NCBI RefSeq assembly: GCF_050436995.1
Contig: NC_134769.1
Coordinates: 2,294,001-2,358,000, forward strand
Origin: Anticarsia gemmatalis
Lineage: Eukaryota; Arthropoda; Insecta; Lepidoptera; Erebidae
DNA length: 64,000 bases
Reading direction: 5' to 3'
Below are positions 1 through 10,723 of the stretch, piece after piece (the first letter of the stretch is position 1; each line of letters starts with the position of its first letter). A program made the position numbers and the translations under genes. The notes below the pieces were generated by a model, which was not told the origin of the DNA, did no database searches, and saw nothing but the letters and a program-made list of their open reading frames with translations.

Positions 1-25
1 GCAAGCGAAGTTGTGTCAGCTAGTC
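1..25 (+). mobile_element. 3' end of an RTE-like LINE, cut by the window edge
   Basis: The sequence matches the last bases of the family at 11150-11414 and 62172-62441, which end in ...gcaagcgaagttgcgcgggtcagctagt, with a few substitutions. Confidence 0.6.
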
Positions 26-1489
26 TACATTCAAACTATAAAATAATGAATAAGTATGTCGATATGACAGTTTTTATTTTAATCCTTTTCAGCGTTCCTG
101 ACATACTAGATTCCACCAAAAACTTTGTATAAATATCTTATGGTCCCACTGCTGGGCAAGGGTCTCCGCTAGGAAGTGATGGGGTCGTTACGCCTTAATT
201 CTACCATTTTTTCATTTTTTTTATTGCCCCGAAGATGTACACGTATCGAAATACACCAAATAGCCATTTGGTGGTATGAAATAAGGGTGAGCGTAAAGTC
301 ATATGAGTTTAGAAATATTTTTATAACCGAAAGCTGGCTGAATAGCTCACATGTGGTTTGGATAATATTAATAGTAGCTTTTGAAAGAAAAATAACCCTG
401 GGTAGCCAACTATATCTTTAGCGAATTTTATCAAAGTGGATTAATCTCTTTAAACGTAAAAAGATTTGTAGTAACCAGCGGTAATTGTTAACAAAATGTA
501 TGAAAGTAAATTACGCAATATTATTACAGGGATCGTAATTTAAATCGTTATTATTCACTGCTAAAAATACCTTTGAATAATTTCATGTATTTATGTTTGT
601 ATAAATAATAAAGAATATCATCTAATCATTAATCCAAACAGATTAACAGAACTGTAAGTCTCGGATTCGATTCCGAGCGCACAAAGTAAATCCCATGGTT
701 TTTCTGTGATATAATTGTATGAATGAAAATGTATGGGTGGGAATGATTGTGAGTGACTTATTAACTAAGTGTATGGAATGGTTTGTTTGTACAAACAATT
801 GGTTCTTAGTATCACATTTATTACATTGTTATAATTATAGGGGGACTTTGGGTTTCGTATTACAGGTGTGAGGTGGTGTAGGTTCGATTCCTGGTTAATC
901 GTTTTTTATTAATTTCGATTCGAGTAAAAATATTTCTCGAAATTAAAAATATCTTGTGTTAATCCAGAATATAATATATCCAGAATAATAATTTGGGCAC
1001 GATTAAGTTGCAAAGATGGGATGTTCAGACATATTTTCGCATTTATTGATATTAGTGCGATGTTGGACTATTTCCTCAACTTAGTACCTACTATCGTATC
1101 GACAGGTTTTCGTTTAAAATTCCCCTGAAAACATTGTCACGTTCTACTGTACCTATACGGTCTGTATGATAGCCATTACGCAATACATTGCTGCTTTAAC
1201 GTAAAGAGTTAATCGCTATGATTAGTAAAATAACAATGTACTGCACAAAGCTATCAAATAGTTTTCAACTAAGGTAGGTACACGATTCTCAGTTTTTATA
1301 TAGACTTTCGACAGTTTTCAGTTTTCAATAGTTGATATAGGAAATGAAATCGGCTTTAAAATAGATGTAGGAAATCGGCTCACTAAATTTATGAATGAAT
1401 ATCTTCCATTTAAATGTCTCTTAAATTTAATATCAAAGACTTGGTGAAGGATATCGATATGCTGTTATAAAAACAAAAAAAAAAATTTA
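26..1489. other. gene-free AT-rich stretch with small repeat fragments
   Basis: There is no gene. A fragment of the cccactgctgggc repeat lies at about 140-185. Two tRNA B-box-like pieces (ggattcgattcc near 662, ggttcgattcc near 881) lie in otherwise unique sequence and are probably SINE heads too eroded to classify. Confidence 0.5.
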
Positions 1490-1493
1490 ACCT

Positions 1494-1660
1494 GTAACTG
1501 TCCCACGGCTGGACACGATTTTCCACCTGAAGTGAGGAAAGGGTTAGGTCTTGACCCCACAACCATGGTGGATACAGGTATCTACGCATTGTTTTACGAA
1601 TTAAAAATCTGATGCAATCGGTTGTTTTACGATATTTTCCTTTTACTAACCATGACTATG
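1494..1660 (+). repeat. lepidopteran short interspersed repeat A ('cccactgctgggc' family)
   Basis: It starts with a diverged tgtcccacggctggacac, continues through a 'gggttaggtcttgac' segment and ends near a diverged ttttccttcac motif, in the same order as the better copy at 5798-6090. The family is widespread in Lepidoptera; its mechanism class is uncertain. Confidence 0.55.
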
Positions 1661-1901
1661 ACACCACATTTTATAACAAAGATGATGGTTACTATTGAAA
1701 AGTTTCCAAGCAAATGGTAAATCATTTTTTTTACCCAAACTCATCTATCGGAGATATTACCCAGATTTGCTTCTTAGCTTGTGTTCTAGTTATTATCAAA
1801 GCAATAAGCATTGATAGCCAGGTTTATGCTTACATGTCCGGCACAGGTGGTCAACGGTTCGAACCCGAGGCACAACACACGAATGACTTATTGAAATTAT
1901 A

Positions 1902-2113
1902 TTAGGTCGTGGAAAAAGTCTTTTCGCATTATAGTATATATGAACTTGTAATAAAACCTCTTTGGCTTCAAGAATCACAAATAAATACACGGTTCATTAG
2001 ATTTCTTTCAGTGAGCTCACGAGGTACCCATATCGAGCTTTTTCGTGTAGAGAAAAGATTTTATTACGAGTTCATACATACTATAATGCGAAAAGACTTT
2101 TTCCCCGACCAAA
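1902..2113 (-). mobile_element. mariner-derived MITE, copy 1, flanked by TA
   Basis: Terminal inverted repeats of more than 40 bp start TTAGGTCG / TTTGGTCG and include ggaaaaagtcttttcgcatt at both ends. A TA dinucleotide lies on each side (1900-1901 and 2114-2115). The interior, read on the minus strand, retains a relic of mariner transposase with a 2-base deletion relative to copy 2. At 212 bp it is an internally deleted, non-autonomous copy. Confidence 0.8.
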
Positions 2114-2225
2114 TATTAGCATATAAGAAATAATTATCTCTTGCTCTGGCGGTGATCGAAAACAACGTGATAAAAACTTGCATATCTAAAGTCTTTTAAC
2201 ACATTTCTTAAATACATGCATAGTT

Positions 2226-2318
2226 CCCAACACGCACTTGGCCAGCGTGGTGGACTCAAGTCAAAATACCTCCTTTGTTAGAAAGGAAACCCTTGTCCAG
2301 CAGTGGGACAGACATGGG
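2226..2318 (-). repeat. short interspersed repeat A, inverted copy
   Basis: It reads cacttggccagcgtggtgg ... ccttgtccagcagtgggaca on the plus strand, which is the reverse complement of the 5' half of the family. Confidence 0.6.
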
Positions 2319-3721
2319 TGGAAAAAACCATTTCAAAGACCTGGAAAAAATACAAAAAACCGATGGTCACTCAACCGCAAAAGCCGTCGCTCGGTCAGCA
2401 ATGGCATTTGGAAATTATTTTCAAAATAAATAGATATATCAAATATTTTCTAAGTTTCTTCTGCATTCTGAGCCGTGGTATACGCGGCTACCAAACACAT
2501 GAATAAAGTTAAAGTACAAATGATTTTTAAAAATACTAACACGCGCACACATTTTATCTTTGTATGCAATGCTTGAATGCATTTGTAATTTGTCGTACTT
2601 GACTGTCCCCATAATTTGAATAATGTGAAAGTAAAATAATGTTTTTAAGCACTACCCTGAGTTTAAATAAATACTTAATCCTTGATACAGAGCAAGAGTG
2701 ATTCGTCAAAAAATATATTGTATTGACTTATTATAAAATGTTTGCATCAGAATGGACACGTAACAATTTTAAAACGTTTTTATTAAATTTTTCTCGATAA
2801 AACCAATTTCGAATTGTTTTCTCGAAATATTTATAAGTTGAAATAAATCGAATTCCAATACCGAACGCGACGCTCATTTTATGCTAAATTTAAAATTTCA
2901 AATATCGAACGTTTGAGTTCCAATTTTCAAATTTGAACTTGGAACGTCCAGTTGGGATGGCGCGCAAAAACTGAGCGCGCGCTGCCCGCCGTCATCTGCG
3001 GAGAACATAGAAATGAATGGAGACGACATTCGTTTGTTAAATTATTTAGAAGGACTTTTGTATTATGTATGTTTACTAGGTAACTAATTTTGAGATAGAA
3101 ATATCCTCTTACTGAGCTATCTTTACAAAAGCAGATGGAAAATGCATGAGCCACTATTTTTCAAAACGCTTTTTATTAGTTGTAGTGTTTGAATGTCTCT
3201 TAAAATCTCGGTATTACATAGTTTTAGTGAATATGAAATTAACATAAATAATATTTTTGACTTGACTTCAAAAAAGTTGAAAACAAACGCATCTATCGCA
3301 CGCACGAATCTCGAGTTTACGTTTTGAGAATGTTTAACATTGACTTAATTTCAAACACAGAGCTACGCGAAAATCAAACTTCAATGAGACTATTACTTTT
3401 TAATTCAAGAAAAAAACGTCACAATTAAGTATCTTTTAAAGTCCATAAATATTTTAAATATCACCGTACCATAACACCGCTCTACACCTTTCCATATTCT
3501 TCAGAAATATGCCGCCTAGTCTTGCAGACTATCCGCAAAAAGGGCGTCCTATAGTCATCTCATACGTTCCTCGGCATCTCTGGCCAACATAACCTGACCT
3601 CTGGCAACTACCGAACATTCCTCAGTTCGTTCGGCGAAGAAACGTTTCTTATAAACTCGGAGCTCAAGTTATAGTGGTGAGTGGTAAAACATCTACCAGT
3701 AAAGGTTGACCTGTACTGACC
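2319..3721. other. gene-free AT-rich stretch
   Basis: No gene or clear repeat seen. A small CpG-bearing patch (ggatggcgcgcaaaaactg and neighbours, 2950-3000) stands out against the AT-rich background but has no recognisable function. Confidence 0.4.
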
Positions 3722-4140
3722 AGTGTATGTTTGGTAGCTTTTGTAGTATGGACTGTAGTGTATACGACTGGTATTCGGGTTCGATTCCTTAGTCGGTCAA
3801 AGTGTTTTTGATATTTTTTAATTTTATATTATACTAGCTATCCGTCCCGCGACTTTGCCTGCGTGGAATTTTATCTTCGGGGTTGAATTTCCAAAAACCC
3901 TCTCTTAGTGCTCATCTACTTTTTCTAAAGAATCTTCATAGCAAATTCAATTTTTCTACGTTCTGTAGTTTTGGCTGTGCGTGGTCCGTCAGTCAGTAAC
4001 GGAAGAGTTTTAATAGTAACCCAGGGTAATAATATGCCCGGTATATCGTAATTTCCTCACCCCCTATTACATGGGTCTAAAATTGTTAATGGCGAAACGT
4101 GGGTATATTTCATTCAACACTTCCTACACTTTCGGGTATA
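3722..4140 (+). mobile_element. tRNA-derived SINE (type 1) split by an RTE-like LINE tail
   Basis: A tRNA-like head at about 3735-3800 (B box gggttcgattcc) is followed at about 3834 by ctagctatccgtcccgcgac, an RTE-type 3' end in minus orientation that runs to about 4017. The SINE body resumes at 4020-4140 with cccctattacatgggtct and the closing ctacactttcgggtata. The order head, LINE, body indicates that the LINE inserted into the SINE. Confidence 0.6.
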
Positions 4141-4305
4141 ATAAAATCTCTTAGGCTTCAAGAATCACAAATGAGTGCACGGTTCATTATGATTCTTTCA
4201 GTGAGCTCGTGAGGTACCCAAATATCGATCTTTTTTGTGAAGATAAAAGATTTTATTACAAGTTCATACATACTATAATGCGAAAAGACTTTTTCCCCGA
4301 CCTAA
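4141..4305 (-). mobile_element. mariner-derived MITE, copy 2, one terminus missing
   Basis: The right terminus (cgaaaagactttttccccga, then cctaa and TA) is intact; the left inverted repeat is absent and the copy abuts the type 1 SINE body. Read on the minus strand, the interior encodes WVPHELTE and MNRALICDS followed by TGA, the well-known mariner transposase block, in one frame with a few changes between the two blocks. Confidence 0.75.
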
Positions 4306-4937
4306 TATAATATCATGTATGTTTGTAATTTGTATGAAAATTTAACGCGTCTTATAAGCTCATAGGTCAGTTTATACTGGTTGTAAAAGTAAGCAGCAGA
4401 AAGCTCTTTGTCTTTGTTTATTGTCGTACAGAGTGAAAGAGATAGCATGATTGATGACTGTTCGTTGAGAGAAGTGGGATTTGATTTTGGAATTTTATAT
4501 TATGTTTTAATAATTTTAGTAAAATAAGATTTAAATATCTGAATGTATTTTGTTTCAAATACAATGTATGAAAACTATTGAAAGTACTAAATCTAGCATT
4601 TAATTTAATTTAAATTTAATTTAATTTAAGTTCAACAGTCTTTTCCCGGGTGAAACTAATAAATTACTACAGGTTTTCCTGTTAAGAAAAATAAATCAAT
4701 TCCTATGAGAAAAAAAAAATATTACACTTTGTTTTCGATGATACTTTATACAAAAGCAAAATAGTCAGATATTTTCAACTAACACTATATTTAACAATGT
4801 CTATTATTTTTCCCTATAATTTGCTCGTTTATAAGTACATATTATTATTCAAATGAACTCAACCGAGTGTAAAGCAATTAAAACTAGGTTTTAAAACACC
4901 TGTCGTATTAGAAACATGTTCTCAGTAAATAAAAGAA
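4306..4937. other. gene-free AT-rich stretch with an (ATTTA)-like simple repeat
   Basis: A tandem taatttaatttaaatttaat run lies near 4600-4630. Nothing else is recognised. Confidence 0.4.
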
Positions 4938-5060
4938 TCCCTACTAATATTATAAATGCGAAAGTAAAAACGTCTATCTCTTCTTAATGCTTAAACTGTT
5001 AAACCGATTTGGACGAAATTTCACAAAACAACATAGGACATATTATAATTAAAAACATCG
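4938..5060 (+). mobile_element. RTE-like LINE 3' remnant
   Basis: It contains ctactaatattataaatgc and then taaaccgatttggacgaaat, the usual order in truncated lepidopteran RTE copies. Confidence 0.5.
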
Positions 5061-5135
5061 AACTAACTCCAGACTACATTTAAATATGAATAAGAAAAGA
5101 TAAATAATATTCAGATATAAATAAGAAAAGATCAA

Positions 5136-5215
5136 TAGCTCTTTGTCCTACCCGGGAATGGAAGCCGGGACCTCATGATCAGCAGTCGGATACACGACCG
5201 GCCGAGCCATGGCAA
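5136..5215 (-). mobile_element. tRNA-derived SINE head, inverted
   Basis: The reverse complement has an A-box-like part (ggctcggccggtcgtg) and a diverged B box followed by cccgggtaggacaaagagct. It is not an intact tRNA: there is no cloverleaf closure and it continues into SINE-type sequence. Confidence 0.5.
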
Positions 5216-5304
5216 TCTAACTCAATGAGTAGTTTTTAATAAGTACTAATTTAGATTTCTTTTTAGCTGTTATACTGCTTTAAATAAACAAATAAATTTC
5301 ATTC

Positions 5305-5460
5305 GTTACTGTCTCACTGCTCACCAAGGGTTTTCTCGAGGAACGGCCCTGGCCCTGAACACCCTGGCCAAGTGCGGCTTGATACACTTAGCAAGTGATG
5401 CAGTCCTTGCATTCCTTCAAGAACTGTATAAAAGAACCCCAGCATATAAGTTTTCATCAC
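5305..5460 (+). repeat. short interspersed repeat A
   Basis: A diverged actgtctcactgctcaccaa is followed by ggccaagtgcggcttg and a run like ccttcaagaactgtataaa, matching the family order. Confidence 0.55.
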
Positions 5461-5667
5461 TTAATTTCGTAATTATTACCAAGAGTTATAAATCAGTTCT
5501 TGCATCAACTTAAAAACATATATTCGGTAGTTATATTAATGTAATCAATAAGGTATTAAAAATATCGCTATAAAAAGTTTATTAACAATTACTGAAGGAA
5601 ATTTCATATTGATTACAATTAGGTGTTAAAATCTTTTCCGCCGGTAATTTGGAGAGTTAAAAAACTC

Positions 5668-5735
5668 TTGCAATGCTTTGGTCTCTGCCTACCTCTATGA
5701 GAAAAGGCGTGATTTTATGTATGTTAAAGAACTCT
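5668..5735 (+). mobile_element. non-LTR retrotransposon C-terminal tail, fragment
   Basis: The segment tttggtctctgcctacctct, then gaaaaggcgtgattttatg, equals the end of the family seen best at 56565-56685. Confidence 0.55.
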
Positions 5736-5797
5736 CACGTGCTTGCTAAACGTAGAGAATTGAGCTACTGTAGTGTCTTGTTTCCTACGTAGTCAGC

Positions 5798-6090
5798 TGG
5801 CCTTACTATCCCACTGCAGGGCAAGGATCTCCTCCTAAACGATGGGGAGGGGTTAGGCCTTGAGTCCACCGCTGGCCAAGTGCGGCTTGGGGACTTTGCA
5901 TGCCCTCAATAAATGTATTAAACCAATTTTAGCCGTGCATGGTTTCGTCACGATGTTTTCCTTCACCGTTAGAACAAGTGATCATTATTTTTAAAACACA
6001 TAACTTGGAAAGGTCATCGGTGTATTGCCTCGGGTTAAAGCCGCTCGACCTGCGTGGGATACGCATGCTTAGACTACTAGTCTAGCCACT
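5798..6090 (+). repeat. short interspersed repeat A, longest copy
   Basis: It runs from tatcccactgcagggcaagg through ggccttgagtccaccgctgg, gcggcttggggactttgcat and gatgttttccttcaccgtta to a tRNA-like end (ccgctcgacctgcgtgggat then a region rich in CTAG). This copy defines the family for the other fragments. Confidence 0.65.
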
Positions 6091-6249
6091 ACATTTAATA
6101 TAATATCACATTTTATGTAAATTACAGAATTTTAAACATTTAATAAACAGTACAGTAAAAGGTTTCCTATGGTTACGTAAGTATTAAATAAGTTATTGAA
6201 CCAAACTTTAAAAAGCGAAGTTAGGCCTTGAATTAGCTAGTATGCTGCG

Positions 6250-6428
6250 TTAACTAAGAGATGATTTTCTACAATTATCGACTATTGACAACCGAGTAGC
6301 TTTCATCAAATTTTACACAAGGAACCGATCGTTGCGACTAGTGACTTTTGTGAAAACAAATTTTCTTTTCAAGTTAATTTATATGACAAAATTTCGCTAG
6401 TCGATTGTACCTACTAGAAAATCGCACA
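6250..6428. mobile_element. possible relative of the 9549-9743 MITE
   Basis: Both ends carry diverged inverted segments: ctacaattatcgactattga on the left and, inverted on the right, ctagtaggtacaatcgacta. The left end resembles the terminus of the element at 9549-9743. The inverted repeats are much eroded. Confidence 0.35.
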
Positions 6429-7206
6429 AAACCTGACTTAATTATTATACTCAGGCTTTTTAAAACTGACTAACACGGCATTGAAACCTAAAAAGATGGT
6501 TTATCTAATACTTTAGTGAAAAATGATAGAAAAAACGAAAATAACAAAAAGCAATATGGAGCATTGATCAAATAAGTATAAGCAGTGAGAAATATGCTGA
6601 ACACGTAAGTTGCGTGCAGATTGTATAATTACATTGTGGTTTGTACACTCGCTATCATAAATATGTGACTCTATTGCTTAATGTTCGGACGACTGTCGGT
6701 TTTGAGGTACTGAGTTCGATTTTTGAGTCGGGAAAATCGATTTTTGGGATCTTTGTTAGGAATTTTATAATGTAATTTATATGAATTTTAGTCGCTTAAA
6801 ATTTTGTGGATAAGTCTTATATAATAGAAGAGCTAATTAGAAAATATAAATTTAACTTAATAAAGTTATTATGAAGTTACAAAGTATAGGGTAAAGTAAA
6901 AATGACAATCAATTTAGTTCGAGAAATTGAACGTTTGGTGTAGTGACTGACCATAAGACCCAGTCCACTATTCAGACCACGAACGTGTTTGGAATCTAAC
7001 TCATGAAAAGGAAAAAGAAAGTATTCTTAACTTTTTAAATAATTTCTTTCGCCATTAAACTTAAACAAGAAAAAATTACTATCAACTAATCTACTTCCAT
7101 GATATAATAAGTAATTAATACTATTATTAGTTCTTACAACAAACGGGTAACGAACTGGTGACCTTTTGACGGCAAGTCGACGGTTTACCCGCTGGGCCAT
7201 AATTAT
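6429..7206. other. gene-free stretch with tRNA-like scraps
   Basis: Two B-box-like pieces occur (gagttcgatttttgagtcgg near 6712, and an inverted head at about 7140-7200 ending in gggccat). They are consistent with eroded SINE heads. No gene. Confidence 0.4.
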
Positions 7207-7321
7207 TATTGTTACTAGTTGATCCGCGTGACTTCGCTCGCTTAGAAAATTCTACTTCCTATTTTTAATTAGGGATGATAATTTTTGTTAAATAAGTAGA
7301 CTATATACTTATAGTTGATTT
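7207..7321 (-). mobile_element. RTE-like LINE 3' end, first half
   Basis: It starts tagttgatccgcgtgacttc, the reverse complement of the LINE 3' end (diverged), and appears to resume after the SINE at about 7600. Confidence 0.5.
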
Positions 7322-7590
7322 GACTGTCTTTGTAGTCTGTGCTATAGTGCATGCGACTGCTGATCATAAGGAATAACGTTCGGTTCCTGGGTCGGGCCAA
7401 GTGAATTTCTTACTTCTGTTAGAATATTCTGAATAGAAGCCTGAAGTTTAGTAACGTGCCAGGTATATGGCAATAGATTCGCCCCCTATTACTTGAAGAC
7501 TGACATTGTTAATAATGAAACGCGAGTGTAATTCATACATTTCTGTATACACCTTCGAGTATAACAGTCGTGATATTATTTATGTATGTA
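7322..7590 (+). mobile_element. tRNA-derived SINE type 1, near full length, inside a LINE remnant
   Basis: The head (gtgcatgcgactgctgatca, then B-box-like gttcggttcctgggtcgggc) runs into the body with gccaggtatatggcaataga, cccctattacttgaag, ctgtatacaccttcgagtat and a tatgtatgta tail. This is the most complete type 1 copy in the window. Confidence 0.7.
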
Positions 7591-7594
7591 AAGT

Positions 7595-7715
7595 AGTTTA
7601 TATATGACCCAAGTTCATCCACTATCTTCATACAAAATTTCATCAAAATCGATTCAGAGGTTTATGGATAAAAGCGTTACAGACGGACACAAGAACTTTC
7701 TCTACAATAAATAAA
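7595..7715 (-). mobile_element. RTE-like LINE 3' region, second half
   Basis: The text cttcatacaaaatttcatca and aaaatcgattcagaggttta followed by acagacggacac is the usual RTE 3' untranslated region read in reverse. Confidence 0.5.
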
Positions 7716-8157
7716 AGTATGGATTACGATCATTCTATAAAATATATTAACTACTATAATGCAACGGAAGCTTCGAAATGTCGTATATTATACTTTTTAT
7801 TTAATAATTAAAAGTTAAAAAATAATTACAGCACACTTGAAGAGACAGGAACCTTTGATATGGTTGATCGTATCAAATTTAAGACGCTAAACAACTTTAA
7901 AAATATTGCTACAATAATGAATTATTTTTCAGATCGTTTGGAAAGAATTGCTGAGCGCAACTGCAAGGACTATTGCGCTTGGATAGCCAGCATCAGTAGA
8001 AAAGTTAATCCAGCATCCTCTATATTGGGCCTAAGTGCAGTTTCCTTTTTAAAACACCTACCTGTATTTAGGTCTTTTGGCGACATCATAAATTATTTTT
8101 AATATCAGTGTGGAGCAAAGATCTTCTCTTCTTTCTTAATTTTCCAGATTATCATAA

Positions 8158-8407
8158 ACTAGCTGACCCGCGCTACTTCGCTTGCGTCACTTAAGAGAAT
8201 GGGTCAAAATTTTCCCCGTTTTTGTAAAAATTTTCTTTGCTACTCCACTCCTAATGACCGTAGCGTGATGTTATATAACCTATAGCCTTTCTCGATAAAT
8301 GGGCTATCTAAAACTGAATTTTTTTTTCAAATTGGACCAGTAGTTCCTGAGATTAGCGCGTTCAAACAAACAAACAAATTCTTCAGCTTTATAATATTAG
8401 TATAGAT
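8158..8407 (-). mobile_element. RTE-like LINE 3' fragment, family 1
   Basis: Reverse complement of the copies at 11150-11414 and 62172-62441: actagctgacccgcgctact at the left, then aatgggtcaaaattttcccc, then aaacaaacaaacaaattctt and ataatattagtatagat on the right. No coding capacity remains. Confidence 0.75.
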
Positions 8408-8924
8408 GGTGACCTCATAATCCGCTCCTAATTACATTCTTTTTGAACGCAAGAAAAATAGTTATAAAAATATTTCAAAATCTATGCGTTTTCGAAGTTT
8501 ATAGTATTACATGTGAATTGATGAAATGATAAACGAAAACATAAATCAGAAAACATTATTATACTTAAAGTTCTTTAAAGTAAATTCTCTAACCCTAACT
8601 TTGCTTTTGAAGATTCAAAGCCTGTTTTTTTTCTTTACAGAAGGGGTTGTTTGCTCAACAGTGATAAATTACATTTTTAATACAAAAACAATGGCTTATA
8701 ATGGTGGTTCAAAATGAAATTATTTTTTTAAATAAAAAAAGATTAAAGTTTTTTAAATTATTCGTTTATGTGTACAACTGTACCCGCAGCTAAAATAACT
8801 TAGCCTGACAAGAAACAAGCTTGCACACACGACCCAATTGATTTTATCGAGCGAAAGTCTAGCATGGGACTTTAATTTTTTGCCTCCCATTGTACCGACT
8901 ATGGGAAATTTCATGATGGAATAT
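8408..8924. other. gene-free AT-rich stretch
   Basis: Nothing recognised apart from short A/T runs. Confidence 0.4.
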
Positions 8925-9125
8925 TCTACTGAGTATATATTGATTGAGTTAGGCTTAGAACTCGTGGCCAAGTACAGCCGCGCGGATCGATCTATGTGGT
9001 TAAGCTACGCTTGCCAAGGTTGTTCTGTGGATGGGTGACCATACTACACATACCGTGTTTAGAAAGGCACGTTCATTGTGGGTCCTGTATGTCATTTTCA
9101 AAGATCGTGATAATATACAGGTTGA
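8925..9125 (+). mobile_element. SINE with a 5S-rRNA-like head
   Basis: The segment ggttaagctacgcttgcca followed by tgttctgtggatgggtgacc resembles the internal promoter of 5S rRNA (box A-like ggttaagc and box C-like tggatgggtgacc in the right order and spacing). It is followed by the family's conserved body: gtgtttagaaaggcacgttc, then a diverged tgtgggtcctgtatgtcat. Confidence 0.65.
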
Positions 9126-9548
9126 GTGGGTGCAAAAAGATTATTAATTTGTTTATGGCAATACTAATGGACTCCGCCATTTAAGAGCAATTCTTAAGGA
9201 AGTTTAATTTTCAGACTTTTATGAAAGAACTAATATATAAACTTTTATAGACATTTTTATGAAAAATCTACTGAAAAAAAACCAAAAATGTTTCGAGTGT
9301 TGAATAATGGCAAAATAAATAACAATATTTATAAACTTTATCTAGAACTATGTCATTCTTCTTGAATTAGTAAAACAATTTATACACCTTATAGAAATGG
9401 CTACCAGCAGGTGACAATTTACAACAAAACATAAAATGTTAGATATATTAATTATTCACCCTTTTGCGACAAGTCGTTTAACTATTCAATAACTGTATAA
9501 TTTAAACTTACATATATCTAAACTTATAACTAGTAATCACTTATTAAT
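9126..9548. other. gene-free AT-rich stretch
   Basis: No feature recognised. Confidence 0.4.
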
Positions 9549-9743
9549 AGGTACCAGTAGCTCGATTCTCTACTACTATCGACTACCGACAACCGACCTG
9601 TCATCGAGAAATTTTGTATGAAAATTTGATCAGCGCCTCTAACAGGTGTCTTAGGAAATATTTTGGCAGTACATTCTAAATGTCAAAATTTCGATAGCTA
9701 GCCGGATGTCGGTAGTCGAAAGTGGTAGAGAATCGAGGTGCAG
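9549..9743. mobile_element. MITE with long terminal inverted repeats
   Basis: The left end (ctcgattctctactactatc, then gactaccgacaaccg) is matched by the reverse complement of the right end (ctcgattctctaccactttc, then gactaccgacatccg). Similarity continues inward through the ...gaaattttg... segment for roughly 50-60 bp. No coding sequence. The superfamily is not assigned. Confidence 0.75.
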
Positions 9744-9834
9744 AGTAGCATGCTTTTACGGCAATGAAATGAAATTTCTCAACTTTCCCGATGGGCATTT
9801 GATGCCAAATCAAGCAGAGCTTTTACTATGGTAA

Positions 9835-9995
9835 ACAGATAAAGATAAACATTCTTATATGCTTCTAAATAAATACTTATAATAATATAGATATTTCATT
9901 CACGCTCATCACACAAATATTTGTCCCAGGTGGGATTCGAACCCATGCGGCGTTACGATTATTGCGGCGAAGGACCACCTTAACCCCTACGCAAA
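9835..9995 (-). mobile_element. tRNA-like SINE, inverted
   Basis: The B box tgggttcgaatcccacctgg is on the minus strand, preceded by an A-box-like region around 9975-9990. Downstream (9900-9840) is an AT-rich body. Confidence 0.5.
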
Positions 9996-10219
9996 ACGAG
10001 GAAATGAAAAATGAACAATCAACTAAAGGGTTTTTAATCATAAAACGTTCACGTATTCGAAAGTATTATGCAAAAATATGTAAATAAATATTTATTAAAC
10101 ATTAACTTTGAACATAAAGATAGTGCTTAATTAGTAATTTATTATCACGCATTTTAAAGGCTAAGTAGAGTTCGTTTTGAGTTTAGTTTAACAATTTAAA
10201 CCAGCTAACTGAGTAGGAC

Positions 10220-10372
10220 TTTCAAAGTCAAAGTCAAAGTCAAATATTCTTTATTTCATAAACTTTAACAAGTATTTGAAATCGTTAATTTTTTTTTATC
10301 TACCACCGTTTCGGAAAAGCTGTTGCTCGTGAGAAGAAACGGCAAGAAACTCACTTACTCACTTTGTTTATA
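10220..10372 (-). mobile_element. non-LTR retrotransposon 3' fragment with (agtcaa)n end
   Basis: A (aaagtc) tandem at 10224-10243, then attctttatttcataaactt, ccgtttcggaaaagctgttg and gagaagaaacggcaagaaac. This combination is a common lepidopteran LINE 3' end; the microsatellite marks its terminus. Confidence 0.55.
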
Positions 10373-10545
10373 GTGTCCAAGTGTGTGCACAATACACAGG
10401 TACACTCTCTATTCCATCACTCCCTTAGTCTGTGTGGGACAGAAAACGGACACGACCAGTGAGAGGTCAGTCACGAGACCAACGGCTTAAAGTATTTTGA
10501 GAGTCACGGATTTCTACAACCTCTATTTCCTAATTCTGGCCAATT
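10373..10545. repeat. lepidopteran interspersed repeat
   Basis: Begins ccaagtgtgtgcacaataca and continues with acactctctattccatcact, acagaaaacggacacgacca and a gagaggtca-type segment, a combination I recognise as a frequent lepidopteran repeat of uncertain class. Confidence 0.45.
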
Positions 10546-10723
10546 CGTTAAGCGTTTCCTTGCAGAACATAGAAATGATATTTTTAAACCCGAGACACTT
10601 AAACTGCATTAGATTGCTCCACAGGTAGCTTTTGCTTTGCTTTAGCTTTTATTTTTAAACCTAGGGCATAAGTTGTTAAATCAGACTGTAAGTTTGAGTG
10701 TCTACGTGCTCTGCTAGACACAA

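Noticed and set aside
8964..9010. A true 5S rRNA gene
   Set aside because: Only the internal promoter part resembles 5S, the flanks do not, and copies are dispersed with SINE-type bodies.
9930..9995. Possible tRNA genes at several B-box-like sites (for example 660, 880, 3775, 9935, 14715, 57180)
   Set aside because: None shows a closable acceptor stem and complete cloverleaf by eye; several run into a shared SINE body or tail, and all are better read as SINE heads or scraps.
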